Assembly: GCA_021413975.1 (NCBI GenBank)
Contig: JAIOPJ010000021.1
Coordinates: 62,001-126,000 of the forward strand
Reading direction: 5' to 3'
Length of the DNA stretch: 64,000 nucleotides
DNA from: Gemmatimonadota bacterium
GTDB taxonomy: Bacteria > Gemmatimonadota > Gemmatimonadetes > Gemmatimonadales > Gemmatimonadaceae
Shown: piece after piece, positions 23,003-32,609 of the stretch
How positions within the stretch are numbered: position 1 is the stretch's first letter
Layout: each line of letters starts with the position of its first letter
The notes under the pieces: model-generated
Database searches by the model: none
Told to the model about the DNA's origin: nothing
The model's input: the letters and a program-made list of their open reading frames with translations, nothing else
Program-made: the position numbers and the translations under genes

Positions 23003-24474
23003 CGCGCTCTCCCGCGCACGAACTCCACGAAGGTCCGCACCGGCGTGCCGGTCGGGCCCTTCGGCATCACCACCAGGTCGGACTCGGAGTACGCGGTCCC
23101 GGCGACATCCAGGTGCACCCAATTCATCCCCTCGGCGAACTCGGCAAGGAAGAGCGCGGCCGTGATCGTCCCGGCCCCGCGTCCTCCGATGTTCCGCATG
23201 TCGGCGACATCGGACTTGATGAGTTCCTTGTACTCCTCGAACATCGGGAGTTGCCATCCGAGCTCCCCGCCGCGCCGGCCGGCCGCGAGGGCCTCGTCGA
23301 TCGTGGCCTGGTCGTTGCCCATCACGCCGACGGTCACGTTGCCGAGCGCGATGACGCAGGCGCCGGTGAGGGTGGCGGCATCGATGACGGCCTGCGGCTT
23401 GTACCGCTTGGCGTAATGCAGCACGTCCGCGAGCACGAGACGCCCCTCGGCGTCGGTGTTCTGGATCTCGATCGTCTTGCCGTTGCTCGCGCGCACCACG
23501 TCGCCCGGCTTGACCGCCTGGCTGCCGATCACATTGGTCGTGGAACCGATCAGCCCCACCACATTGATGCGCAGCTTCATGCGGGCGATCGCTTCCATGG
23601 CACCGAGCACGCCGGCCGCCCCGCCCATGTCGAACTTCATGAGCTCCATGCCGGGGCCGGGCTTGAGCGACACGCCACCGGTGTCGAAGCAGAGTCCCTT
23701 CCCGACCAGCGCCACCGGCGCCTCGCCACGACGCCCGCCCTTGTACTCCATCACGATGAGCTTGGGGTCCTGCGTCGTCGCCTGCGCGACGGCGAGGAAC
23801 GAACCCATCTTGAGGCGCTGCATGTCGCGGCGACCCATGACCTTCACCGTCAGTCGGTGCCGCTTCCCGATGTCGCGTGCCGCGCGGCCGAGGTACTCCG
23901 GCGTGCAGATGTTCCCGGGCAGCATGGCGAGGCGGCGGGTGATGCGCTGTCCTTCGGCGACGGCGACGCCGGCCGTGAGCGCATGGCCGGCGGCGCGCAC
24001 GTTCGGCACGTAGAGCGACACCGCGGTGAGCGGCTTGCGTCGCTTGGCCGCCGGGACCGGCGTGTGGAGTTCCTTGAACTCCCAGGCGCCGAGCGAGAGC
24101 CCGATCACGGCGCCCTCGAGCGCGGCGTCGGTGAGATCGGCGGCCCAGAAGGCCAGCTTGCCCACGCCGAGTCCGTTGGCCTTGCGGCCGGCGAGCGTCG
24201 CGGCGCGGGTGAGGCCCTTCACCGTGTCGCCACTGCCGGTGCCCACGAGCAGGACCCGTTCCGGCCCGCCGTCGGGAGAGAAGAGGAGCAGCGATTCGTC
24301 CTTGCCGCCCTGGAAGTCCTTGCGGCGGATCGCGCGGGAGAGCGCGCCGCCGTACCGCTTGTCGAGGGCCGCGAGCGCGCGCGGCGTGGACGGCTCGGAC
24401 GGGAGTGCGACGACGAGGAGCGGCGTGGCGGCGCGCGCCGGATCACCGGCACGCACGTCGAACACGATCGACAT
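22999..24474 (-). CDS. pepA: leucyl aminopeptidase (M17)
   Basis: VGKGLCFDTGGVSLKPGPGMELMKFDMGGAAGVLGAM, NTDAEGRLVLADVLHYA. Confidence 0.95.
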   Translation of the reverse strand: MSIVFDVRAGDPARAATPLLVVALPSEPSTPRALAALDKRYGGALSRAIRRKDFQGGKDESLLLFSPDGGPERVLLVGTGSGDTVKGLTRAATLAGRKANGLGVGKLAFWAADLTDAALEGAVIGLSLGAWEFKELHTPVPAAKRRKPLTAVSLYVPNVRAAGHALTAGVAVAEGQRITRRLAMLPGNICTPEYLGRAARDIGKRHRLTVKVMGRRDMQRLKMGSFLAVAQATTQDPKLIVMEYKGGRRGEAPVALVGKGLCFDTGGVSLKPGPGMELMKFDMGGAAGVLGAMEAIARMKLRINVVGLIGSTTNVIGSQAVKPGDVVRASNGKTIEIQNTDAEGRLVLADVLHYAKRYKPQAVIDAATLTGACVIALGNVTVGVMGNDQATIDEALAAGRRGGELGWQLPMFEEYKELIKSDVADMRNIGGRGAGTITAALFLAEFAEGMNWVHLDVAGTAYSESDLVVMPKGPTGTPVRTFVEFVRGRAR

Positions 24475-25718
24475 CAGTTCATCCCCTTGATGATGGCGTC
24501 GCCGAACCCGGTGGTGGAGACTTCGGTCGCTCCGGTCATCTGACGCGCGAGGTCATAGGTGACCGTCTTGGCCGCGATCGCCTTCTCGAGTCCGCGCACG
24601 ATCAGCTTGCCGGCCTCGTCCCAGCCCATGTGCTCGAACATCATGACGCCCGAGAGGATCACGCTCCCCGGGTTGATCTTGTCGAGCCCGGCATACTTCG
24701 GCGCGGTGCCGTGCGTGGCCTCGAAGACCGCCGCCTCGTCACCGACGTTGCCTCCCGGCGCGATGCCGAGCCCGCCCACTTCGGCCGCGAGCGCGTCGGA
24801 GATGTAGTCACCGTTCAGGTTGGGCGTGGCGACCACCGAGTACTCCTCGGGGCGCAGCAGGATCTGCTGGAACATCGAGTCGGCGATGCGGTCCTTGAGG
24901 ACCACCGCGTCCGCGCGCGCACCGGCGCCAGCACTCCCGAGATCGGCCTCGGCGACGACCTGCCCGGCGAACTTCTCCTTGGCGAGCTCGTAGCCCCAGT
25001 CGCGGAAGCCGCCCTCGGTGAACTTCATGATGTTGCCCTTGTGCATCATCGTCACGTGCGGGCGCTGGTTCTTGATCGCGTAGCGGAGCGCCATCTCGAT
25101 CAGGCGCTTGGAGCCGAAGGCCGACATGGGCTTGATGCCGATCGCCGACTGGGGACGGATCTTCTTGCCGAACTCCTTCTCGATGAAGAGCCGGAGCTTC
25201 TCGGCCTCGGGCGTCCCCGCCTTGAACTCGATGCCGCTGTACACGTCCTCGATGTTCTCGCGGAAGATCACCATGTCGACCTTGCCCGGATTCTTCACCG
25301 GCGCGCCGACTCCCTCGAAGTAGCGCACCGGACGGATGCAGGCGTAGAGGTCGAGCTCCTGGCGGAGCGCGACGTTGAGCGAACGGATGCCCCCGCCGAC
25401 CGGCGTGGTGAGCGGGCCCTTGATCGCGACCTTGAACTCGCGCACCGCCTCGAGCGACTCGGCGGGCATCCACTCGCCCGTCATGTTGTGCGCCTTCTCG
25501 CCGGCGAAGATCTCCATCCAATGGATCCTCCGCTTGCCGCCGTACGCGCGCTCGACCGCCGCGTCGAAGACGCGGACGCTGGCGCGCCAGATGTCGGCAC
25601 CGGTGCCGTCGCCTTCGATGAACGGGATGATGGGCTGGTCCGGGACCTTGAAGAGGCCGGCGGAGGCTTCGATGCGCTCACCCTTCGAGGGGACGGTCGC
25701 GTGCTTGTACGTGGTCAT
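24474..25718 (-). CDS. icd: NADP-dependent isocitrate dehydrogenase
   Basis: [89 protein letters not shown]. Confidence 0.96.
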   Translation of the reverse strand: MTTYKHATVPSKGERIEASAGLFKVPDQPIIPFIEGDGTGADIWRASVRVFDAAVERAYGGKRRIHWMEIFAGEKAHNMTGEWMPAESLEAVREFKVAIKGPLTTPVGGGIRSLNVALRQELDLYACIRPVRYFEGVGAPVKNPGKVDMVIFRENIEDVYSGIEFKAGTPEAEKLRLFIEKEFGKKIRPQSAIGIKPMSAFGSKRLIEMALRYAIKNQRPHVTMMHKGNIMKFTEGGFRDWGYELAKEKFAGQVVAEADLGSAGAGARADAVVLKDRIADSMFQQILLRPEEYSVVATPNLNGDYISDALAAEVGGLGIAPGGNVGDEAAVFEATHGTAPKYAGLDKINPGSVILSGVMMFEHMGWDEAGKLIVRGLEKAIAAKTVTYDLARQMTGATEVSTTGFGDAIIKGMN

Positions 25719-25811
25719 GATCGCTTGAGGGTATTTGGGATGCGGTAAGCTAGGGAGTCGCGACAGTCACGAGCAAGGCGAAACCCCTGACCACGGTGTC
25801 AGGAGACCCCG

Positions 25812-26789
25812 TCAGGTCATCTGGTCGGGCGGCTCACGGCCGGCGAAGTGCGCCTCGAGGTTGTCGAGCGCCCGCATGCCCATCGCCTCGCGGGTCTCCA
25901 CGGTGGCGCTGCCGAGGTGCGGCAGGAGCACGACGTCCTCGCGGGAGAGGAGGCCGGGATGCACCACCGGCTCCTGTTCATAGACGTCCAGCCCCGCGCC
26001 GGCGATGAGCCCGTCCTCGAGCGCGGCCACCAGCGCCTCCTCGCTCACCACCGCGCCCCGCGACGTGTTGATCAGCACCGCCTCGCGACGCATCTTCGCG
26101 AACTGCGCGGTGCTGATCAGGTGGCGCGTGGTCGCCACCAGCGGGCAGTGGATGCTCACCACGTGGCTCGCCTCGAGCAGGTCATCCAGCCGGTTGACGC
26201 GCTCGATCCGCGTGGCGGCCTCGGAGCCGCGCTTCTTGGAGCGGCTCCAGGCCATGACCTTCATGCCGAATCCGCTCTCGGCGCGTTTGGCCACCGCCCG
26301 GCCGATCCGCCCGAGCCCCACGATGCCGAGCGTCTTGCCAGTCAGCCGGCGCCCGAGGAACTGCGTCGGGTGCCAGCCGTCCCAAGTCCCCGTGCGCACG
26401 GCCCGTTCGCCTTCGCCAAGGCGCCGCATCACCGCGAGCATCAGGGCCATGGTGAGGTCGGCGGTGTCGTCGGTGAGGACGTCCGGCGTGTTGGTGACGA
26501 TGATGCCCGCGCGCTTGGCCGCCTCGAGGTCGATGTGGTTCACGCCGACGCCGAAGTTCGCGATCATCCGGCACCGGCCCCCGCCCGCGCCGAGCACCGA
26601 CTCGTCGAGATGGTCGGTGACCGTCGGCAGGAGGGCGTCGCAGTCCTGCATCAGCGCGATGAGTTCGTTCGGGTCGAGCGTGCCTTGCGACTCGGGCTGG
26701 ACGACGTCGAAGCGCTCACGCAGTGCCGCTTCCACGGTAGCGGGCAGCCGGCGCGTCACACCCACGCGGGGTCTCCTGGCGGTGTTCAT
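25812..26789 (-). CDS. D-isomer-specific 2-hydroxyacid dehydrogenase (glyoxylate/hydroxypyruvate reductase-like)
   Basis: LGIVGLGRIGRAVAKRAESGFGMKVMAWSRS, VLINTSRGAVVSEEAL, GAGLDVYEQEP. Confidence 0.9.
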   Translation of the reverse strand: MNTARRPRVGVTRRLPATVEAALRERFDVVQPESQGTLDPNELIALMQDCDALLPTVTDHLDESVLGAGGGRCRMIANFGVGVNHIDLEAAKRAGIIVTNTPDVLTDDTADLTMALMLAVMRRLGEGERAVRTGTWDGWHPTQFLGRRLTGKTLGIVGLGRIGRAVAKRAESGFGMKVMAWSRSKKRGSEAATRIERVNRLDDLLEASHVVSIHCPLVATTRHLISTAQFAKMRREAVLINTSRGAVVSEEALVAALEDGLIAGAGLDVYEQEPVVHPGLLSREDVVLLPHLGSATVETREAMGMRALDNLEAHFAGREPPDQMT

Positions 26790-26824
26790 CGGGTGTTCAT
26801 CGCGGTGTTCATCACGGTGTTCAT
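26786..26824 (-). repeat. repeated ATGAACACC units forming a 12-codon mini-ORF (MNTVMNTAMNTR*) upstream of the dehydrogenase start
   Basis: Minus strand ATGAACACCGTGATGAACACCGCGATGAACACCCGATGAACACC; ATGA overlaps at both ends (aminotransferase stop and dehydrogenase start). Confidence 0.85.
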
Positions 26825-27987
26825 GCGGACTCGTGGTACCAGCGCTGCGCCGCGGCCACGCCGGCCCCGTACGGGACCGCGATCCCCGCGTCGTGCAGCG
26901 CCAACTCGGTGAGTGCGAGCGCGCCGAGGAGCATGCCGGCATTGAGGTCCCCGAGGTGACCGATCCGGAAGACCTTCCCGTTCAGGCGGCCGAGCCCCGA
27001 GCCGAGGGCCATGTCCCAACGACGGTAGGCATGGTCGATGACCTGCCGCGCGTCCTTCCCTTCGGGCACGACGATCGCCGTGACGGTGTTGGAGCGGCTC
27101 TCGGGGTCGCGCGCGCAGAGCTTGAGCTCCCAGGCCGCGACCGCCCGCCGCACACCCTCGGCGAGCCGCGCGTGGCGGGCGACGATCGCCGGCATCCCCT
27201 GCTCCGCCACCATGTCGAGCGCTTCGCGCAGGCCGAAGAGGTGCGCGAGCGGCGGCGTGTAAGGGAAGTACCCCTGATCGTTGTGCACCACCTGCGGCCG
27301 CAGGTCGAAGTAGGCGCGCGGGAAGCGTCCATGTTCAACGAGCGCCATGGCCTTGGGCGACACACAGAGCATGCCGAGCCCCGCCGGCATCATGAAGCCC
27401 TTCTGCGACCCGCAGATCGCCACGTCCACGCCCCAGTCGTCGAAGCGGAACGCGAGGGAGCCGATCGAGCTCACGCCGTCCACGAGCAGCAGGGCCGGAT
27501 GCCCGACCGAGTCGATCGCCTCGCGCACGTCGGCGACGTCGTTCGTCACGCCGGTGGCGGTCTCGTTGTGCACCAGCAGTACGGCCTTGATCGCGTGCGC
27601 CCCGTCGGCGGCGAGCGCCTCGGCGATCCGTGCCGGGTCCACGGCCTCACCCCACTCGAGGTCAATCACGTCGACCTTGAAGCCGAGCCGTTCCGCCGTG
27701 TCGATGAAGAGGTGCGAGAACTGCCCGAAGCGGACGGCGAGCACCCGGTCACCCGGTGCGAGCGTGTTGGTGAGCGCCGCCTCCCACATGCCCGTCCCGG
27801 TGCTGGCGAAGATGAAGGGGCGGCCGCGGGTCGACCCGAACACCGGCTGCAGGTCGCGGAGCAGCCCCTGCGTGAGTTCGGGGAAGGCACTCGACCGGTG
27901 ATCCTCCTGCGCGCGATGCATCGCGCGCAGCACGCGGTCGGGGACGTTGGTCGGACCGGGGACGAAGAGGTGCGGGCGACCGGGCAT
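26821..27987 (-). CDS. class V PLP aminotransferase (serine/alanine-glyoxylate aminotransferase-like)
   Basis: MPGRPHLFVPGPTNVPDRVLRAM, NETATGVTND, LLVDGVSSIGSLAF, GSQKGFMMPAGLGML. Confidence 0.92.
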   Translation of the reverse strand: MPGRPHLFVPGPTNVPDRVLRAMHRAQEDHRSSAFPELTQGLLRDLQPVFGSTRGRPFIFASTGTGMWEAALTNTLAPGDRVLAVRFGQFSHLFIDTAERLGFKVDVIDLEWGEAVDPARIAEALAADGAHAIKAVLLVHNETATGVTNDVADVREAIDSVGHPALLLVDGVSSIGSLAFRFDDWGVDVAICGSQKGFMMPAGLGMLCVSPKAMALVEHGRFPRAYFDLRPQVVHNDQGYFPYTPPLAHLFGLREALDMVAEQGMPAIVARHARLAEGVRRAVAAWELKLCARDPESRSNTVTAIVVPEGKDARQVIDHAYRRWDMALGSGLGRLNGKVFRIGHLGDLNAGMLLGALALTELALHDAGIAVPYGAGVAAAQRWYHESA

Positions 27988-28045
27988 GGCGTGTCGGGTG
28001 GTGTGTGCGGTACAATCGCGGTCCCCTCGAATGTAGCTTGCAGGC

Positions 28046-28435
28046 ATGACCACGCCCACCGCGCTGCCGAGCGACACCGAGCGGGTCGTGCGCGCCCTCA
28101 CGTTGCGCTGTCCCGAGTGCGGGGGCCGGGGGCTCTTCAAGACCTGGCTGCTGCTGCAGCCTCGCTGCCCGCACTGCCAGCTCAAGCTCGACCGCGGGAA
28201 TCCCGACCACTTCGTCGGCGCCTACCTGGTGAACCTGATCATCGCCGAGCTGCTCTTCGCGGCGATCCTCGGCGTCTGGCTGGTCTTGGTCTGGCCCGAT
28301 GTGCCGTGGGACGAGATCCAGGTGGTCCTGGTGCTCGCGATGATCGCCTCGCCGCTCGTGACCTATCCGTTCACGCGGACGGTCTGGCTGGCGGCCGACC
28401 TGATCTTCGATCCGGCGAAGCCCGCCGACCGCTGA
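28046..28435 (+). CDS. DUF983 family protein
   Basis: CPECGGRGLFKTWLLLQPRCPHCQLKLDRGNPDHFVGAYLVNLIIAELL zinc-ribbon plus TM. Confidence 0.9.
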   Translation: MTTPTALPSDTERVVRALTLRCPECGGRGLFKTWLLLQPRCPHCQLKLDRGNPDHFVGAYLVNLIIAELLFAAILGVWLVLVWPDVPWDEIQVVLVLAMIASPLVTYPFTRTVWLAADLIFDPAKPADR

Positions 28436-28443
28436 GCGGTCGG
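28425..28443. terminator. perfect palindrome between convergent genes, candidate bidirectional terminator (no T-tract)
   Basis: CCGACCGCT-G-AGCGGTCGG centred on the DUF983 stop codon. Confidence 0.35.
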
Positions 28444-28449
28444 GGCACG

Positions 28450-29472
28450 CTACATGGTGGGGCGCTGACCGCCGATCGTGACCCAGGTACCGGAGCCGTC
28501 GGCCAGGGCGCGCTCGTGGATGAAGCGGGCCGCGGCCACGTCCTCCACCGCCAGCCCCAGCGACTTGAAGAGCGTGCGGTCGGTGTCGCTCTCGCGGCCG
28601 CGCAGCGTGCCCGTGACGAGTGCCCCGAGTTCGCCGAGGATATGCGCGTCGTCGATCGCGCCTTCACTGCGCGGGATCAGGAAATCGCCGGCCTCGCGCA
28701 GGGCTGACTCCGTGCGGTCGACGTAGAGGCGGCTCTGTACCACCGCCTGAGTGTCGAGCTCGCGCGCCGTGGGCAACGCCGCGCCGGCCGCGTTCACGTG
28801 CACGCCGGGCGAGAGCCAGGCGCCGCGCAGCACCGGCTCGCGTGATGCCGTCACCGTGCACACCACCTGCGCGCCCCGCACCGCCGCCTCGGCCGAGTCG
28901 CAGACCTCGACTTTCACGCCGAACCGCTTCTCCGCCCAGCCGGCGAAGGCGATGCACCGCTCGGCGCCGCGACTCCAGAGGCGCACGCGACCGATCGGCC
29001 GCACCGCGAGCATCGCTTCCAGGTGCGTCATGGCCTGCACGCCGGCGCCGAGGATCGCCAGGTCGCTCGCGTTCGGCAGGGCGAGCAGCCGTGTGGCGAG
29101 ACCGGAGACCGCGGCGGTGCGGATGGCGGTCACGGCACTGGCGTCGACGATGGCGAGCAACCGGCCGTGTACGTCGTCGAAGTAGAGCACCACGCCGATG
29201 TGCGAGTCGTACGCCGACGCGGCGTTCCCCGGGAAGACCGTGATGACCTTCGCCCCGACGGCGTTCGAGCCGTCGGCGCCGGTGAGCATCGCCGGCATCA
29301 CGCCGAAGAGGTTCTGCCCGCCCGGCAGCGTGATCAACTGGCGCAGGGGCAGCAGCGCGCCGCCGCGCGCGGTCGACGCGAGCGCCTCGGCCATGAGGTC
29401 GATGCAGGCCGGCATCGGGAGCAGGCGTTCGACATCGTCGTGCGTGACGATCAGCGTGCGAAAGTCGGTCAT
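28450..29472 (-). CDS. ornithine cyclodeaminase / mu-crystallin family protein (possible delta1-pyrroline-2-carboxylate reductase)
   Basis: MTDFRTLIVTHDDVERLLPMPACIDLMAEAL, GAKVITVFPGN, LAILGAGVQAMTHLEAMLAVRPIGRVRLWSR. Confidence 0.88.
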   Translation of the reverse strand: MTDFRTLIVTHDDVERLLPMPACIDLMAEALASTARGGALLPLRQLITLPGGQNLFGVMPAMLTGADGSNAVGAKVITVFPGNAASAYDSHIGVVLYFDDVHGRLLAIVDASAVTAIRTAAVSGLATRLLALPNASDLAILGAGVQAMTHLEAMLAVRPIGRVRLWSRGAERCIAFAGWAEKRFGVKVEVCDSAEAAVRGAQVVCTVTASREPVLRGAWLSPGVHVNAAGAALPTARELDTQAVVQSRLYVDRTESALREAGDFLIPRSEGAIDDAHILGELGALVTGTLRGRESDTDRTLFKSLGLAVEDVAAARFIHERALADGSGTWVTIGGQRPTM

Positions 29473-29631
29473 GGGGCAAACGTTATGGTGTCGCACGGTC
29501 GGCAGCAAACGCGGCGCGGCATCGCGCACCATGGCGCCTGCACGCGCGGGACCCGTACATTCTCCGCGCTCGCCCTTCGCCGCAGGACGCCGTGGGGCAC
29601 TGATCGACCACCAATCAGTCCAAGACCATCG

Positions 29632-30480
29632 ATGAGCGCATCTCCTACGGCAGCGCCGAGTGCGGGCAACGCGTTCCCGTCGCCCGGATTCCTCGGCCTC
29701 GGATTCGTCACCAACTTCTTCGACACGTTGGGCATCGGCTCGTTCGCGACCACCACGAGCGTGCTCAAGCTCGGCCGGTTGATCGACGACGAGAACATCC
29801 CCGGCACGCTCAACACCGGGCACCTCATCCCGGTGCTGCTGCAGGCCGGTCTCTTCCTCAGCGCGATCGAGGTGGAGATGGTCACGCTGGTCTCGATGAT
29901 CGTGGCCGGCGGCATCGGCGCCTGGTTCGGTGCCGGCGTGGTGGCGCGCTGGCCACGGCGCACCGTGCAGCGCGCGATGGCGATGGCGCTCGTCTTCACG
30001 GCGCTCGTGATCACGCTCAGGCAGCTGAACATCTTCCCACAGGGCGGCGATGCGATCGGACTCTCCGGCGTGGCGCTCGTGGTGGCCGTCCTCGCGAATG
30101 CGCTCTTCGGCGCGCTCGTCTCGTTGGGCATCGGCAACTACGCGCCCTGCATGGCGGTGATCTACTCGCTCGGGATGAGCCCGCGCGTGGCCTTCCCGAT
30201 CATGGCCGGCTCCGCCGCGATCATGATGCCGGCGGCCGCGTATCGCTTCTGGAAGTCGGCGCGCTTCGATCGTCGTACCGCGCTCGGGCTGACCCTCGGC
30301 GGCATCCCCGGCGTCCTGATCGCCACGTACCTCGTGAAGGAGCTGCCGGTGAAGGCCCTGCTCTGGATGGTGGCGGTCGTGCTGCTCTACACGGCCGCGA
30401 TGCTCTGGTCCTCGTCCAAGGCCGACACGCAGGCCGACGCGCAGGCCGACGCGCAGGCCGGAGCGAGGGTGCCCGCATGA
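29632..30480 (+). CDS. sulfite exporter TauE/SafE family membrane protein
   Basis: Multi-[30 protein letters not shown] and [32 protein letters not shown]. Confidence 0.82.
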   Translation: MSASPTAAPSAGNAFPSPGFLGLGFVTNFFDTLGIGSFATTTSVLKLGRLIDDENIPGTLNTGHLIPVLLQAGLFLSAIEVEMVTLVSMIVAGGIGAWFGAGVVARWPRRTVQRAMAMALVFTALVITLRQLNIFPQGGDAIGLSGVALVVAVLANALFGALVSLGIGNYAPCMAVIYSLGMSPRVAFPIMAGSAAIMMPAAAYRFWKSARFDRRTALGLTLGGIPGVLIATYLVKELPVKALLWMVAVVLLYTAAMLWSSSKADTQADAQADAQAGARVPA

Positions 30481-31580
30481 GGATCACCGGCATCCGCATG
30501 TTCCAGGTCGACCTCCCTCTGCACGAGGGAAGCTACAAGTGGTCGGGTGGCAACTCCGTCTCGGTGTTCGACGCGACGGTCGTCGCCGTCGACACCGACG
30601 AGGGGCTCACCGGCTGGGGCGAGGTCTGCCCGCTCGGGCCCGCGTATCTGCCCGCGTACGCGCGCGGTGCGCGCGCCGGGATCGCCGAACTCGCGCCGCA
30701 GCTGCTCGGCGCCGACCCGCTCGCGCTCGGCCTGATCAACGAGCGGATGGACAGCGCGATGCGCGGCCACCCGTACGTGAAGTCGGCGATCGACATGGCC
30801 TGCTGGGACCTGCTCGGCAAGGCGAGCGGATTGCCCGTCGCCACGCTCATGGGCGGGCACGCGGGCGATGACATCGCGCTCTATCGCGCCATCTCGCAGG
30901 ACACGCCCGACGCGATGGCCGCACGCATCGCGCAGTATCGCATCGAGGGGTACACGAAGTTCCAGCTCAAGGTCGGCGGCGATGCCGACACCGACATCGC
31001 GCGGATCCACGCTGCCGCGGCGAAGCTCCTGCCCGGCGACGTACTCGTGGCCGACGCCAACACCGGCTGGACGCAGCATGTCGCCCTGCGCGTGGCCGAT
31101 GCGGTGCGCGACGTGAACGTGTACATCGAACAGCCGTGCATGACGTACGAGCAGTGCCTCGCGGTGCGCCGGCACACCAACAGGCCGTTCGTGCTCGACG
31201 AGGTCGTGGACGGCATCGACATGGTCGTGCGCGGCGTTGCCGACCAGGCGATGGACGTAATCAACCTGAAGATCTCCAAGGTGGGCGGACTGACCAAGGC
31301 GCGGCAGATCCGCGACCTCTGCGTGTCGCTCGGCATCGCGATGACGATCGAGGACACCTGGGGCGGTGACATCATCACCGCGGCGATCGCACACTTGGCG
31401 CACAGCACGCCGGAGCGGTTCCGCTTCTCGGCGACGGACTTCAACTCGTACGTCACGGTGGCGTTCGCCGATGGTGCTCCGCAGCGGAAGCAAGGACGCA
31501 TGGCGGCCTCGCGCGAGCCGGGGTTGGGCGTGCGACCGATCATGGACGTGCTCGGCAAGCCGCTGCAGGTGTGGAAGTGA
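30477..31580 (+). CDS. mandelate racemase/muconate lactonizing enzyme family protein, probable cis-3-hydroxy-L-proline dehydratase
   Basis: [86 protein letters not shown]; overlaps upstream transporter stop. Confidence 0.85.
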   Translation: MRITGIRMFQVDLPLHEGSYKWSGGNSVSVFDATVVAVDTDEGLTGWGEVCPLGPAYLPAYARGARAGIAELAPQLLGADPLALGLINERMDSAMRGHPYVKSAIDMACWDLLGKASGLPVATLMGGHAGDDIALYRAISQDTPDAMAARIAQYRIEGYTKFQLKVGGDADTDIARIHAAAAKLLPGDVLVADANTGWTQHVALRVADAVRDVNVYIEQPCMTYEQCLAVRRHTNRPFVLDEVVDGIDMVVRGVADQAMDVINLKISKVGGLTKARQIRDLCVSLGIAMTIEDTWGGDIITAAIAHLAHSTPERFRFSATDFNSYVTVAFADGAPQRKQGRMAASREPGLGVRPIMDVLGKPLQVWK

Positions 31581-31593
31581 ACCGAGAGCGCCC

Positions 31594-32558
31594 ATGACAC
31601 CGACGACCGAGACCATCCGCCCGATCACGCTCGACGAGATCCGCGCCGCGCGCGAGCGCATCGCCTCCACGATCGTGCGCACCCCACTCATCCGGATGGA
31701 ACTCGGACCGGACCTCCCCGAGATCTGGCTCAAGCTGGAGAGCCTCCAGCCCATCAACGCCTACAAGTTGCGCGGCGCCGCGAACGCCGTGGCCCTGCTG
31801 AGCGAGACCCAACGCGCGCGTGGCGTCTGGACCATCAGCGCCGGGCCGGCCAGGGCGTCGCGTACGCGGCGCGCCAGGCGGGGATCCCCTGCACCGTGGT
31901 CGCCATCGAGACCGCACCGGCGTCGAAGCTCGAGCGGATGAAGGCGCTCGGCGCCCGGCTCGTCCCGGTCCCGTATCAGGGCGCATGGAAGGCGCTCGAC
32001 GAGCGTGCGTACGCCGGCGTCGAGGGCACGTTCATCCATCCCTTCGATGATCACGACTTCATCGCGGGCCATGGCACGATGGCGCTGGAGATCCTCGAGG
32101 ACCTGCCAGGGACCACGGCGATCATCGGCGGCATCGGAGGCGGCGGCCTGATGGTCGGGATCGGCAGCGCCATCAAGGCACTGCGGCCCGAGATCAGGAT
32201 CCTCGGCGCCGAGCCGGAGACCGCGGCACCGTTCGCCCGCTCGCTCGCGGCCGGATCGGCGCAGCCCTTTCCGGAATGGGTGTCGTCATTCGTGGACGGC
32301 GCCGGCGGACAAAGCGTCTTCCCGCGCATGTGGGAACGCATGAAGCCGGTGGTGGACGGGTGCATCGTGGTCTCGTTGGACGAGACGAAGCGCGCGATGC
32401 GCCTGATGGCGGAGAAGACGCGGGTGATCGCCGAGGGTGCCGGCGCGCTGCCGCTGGCGGCGGCGTTGACGGGCAAGGCCGGTCAGGGGCCGATCGTGGC
32501 GATCGTCTCCGGTGGGAACATCGATCTAACGAAGTTCTGCGCGCTCATCGCTCCGTGA
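31594..32558 (+). pseudogene. threonine/serine dehydratase-like PLP enzyme, frameshifted
   Basis: N-term in frame of ORF 31366..31941 (MTPTTETIRPITLDEI...GVWTISAG) and C-term in ORF 31896..32558 (VVAIETAPASKLERMKALGARLVPVPYQ...); frame changes near 31850. Confidence 0.85.
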
Positions 32559-32609
32559 CCCCACGTGCGCCATCAACATCGATCGTGGGCGTCGGAACGT
32601 TCAAGATGG

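Noticed and set aside
31594-32558. Programmed frameshift in the PLP enzyme
   Set aside because: No slippery heptamer/structure signature; the missing 4 nt remove conserved residues, pointing to deletion or assembly error.
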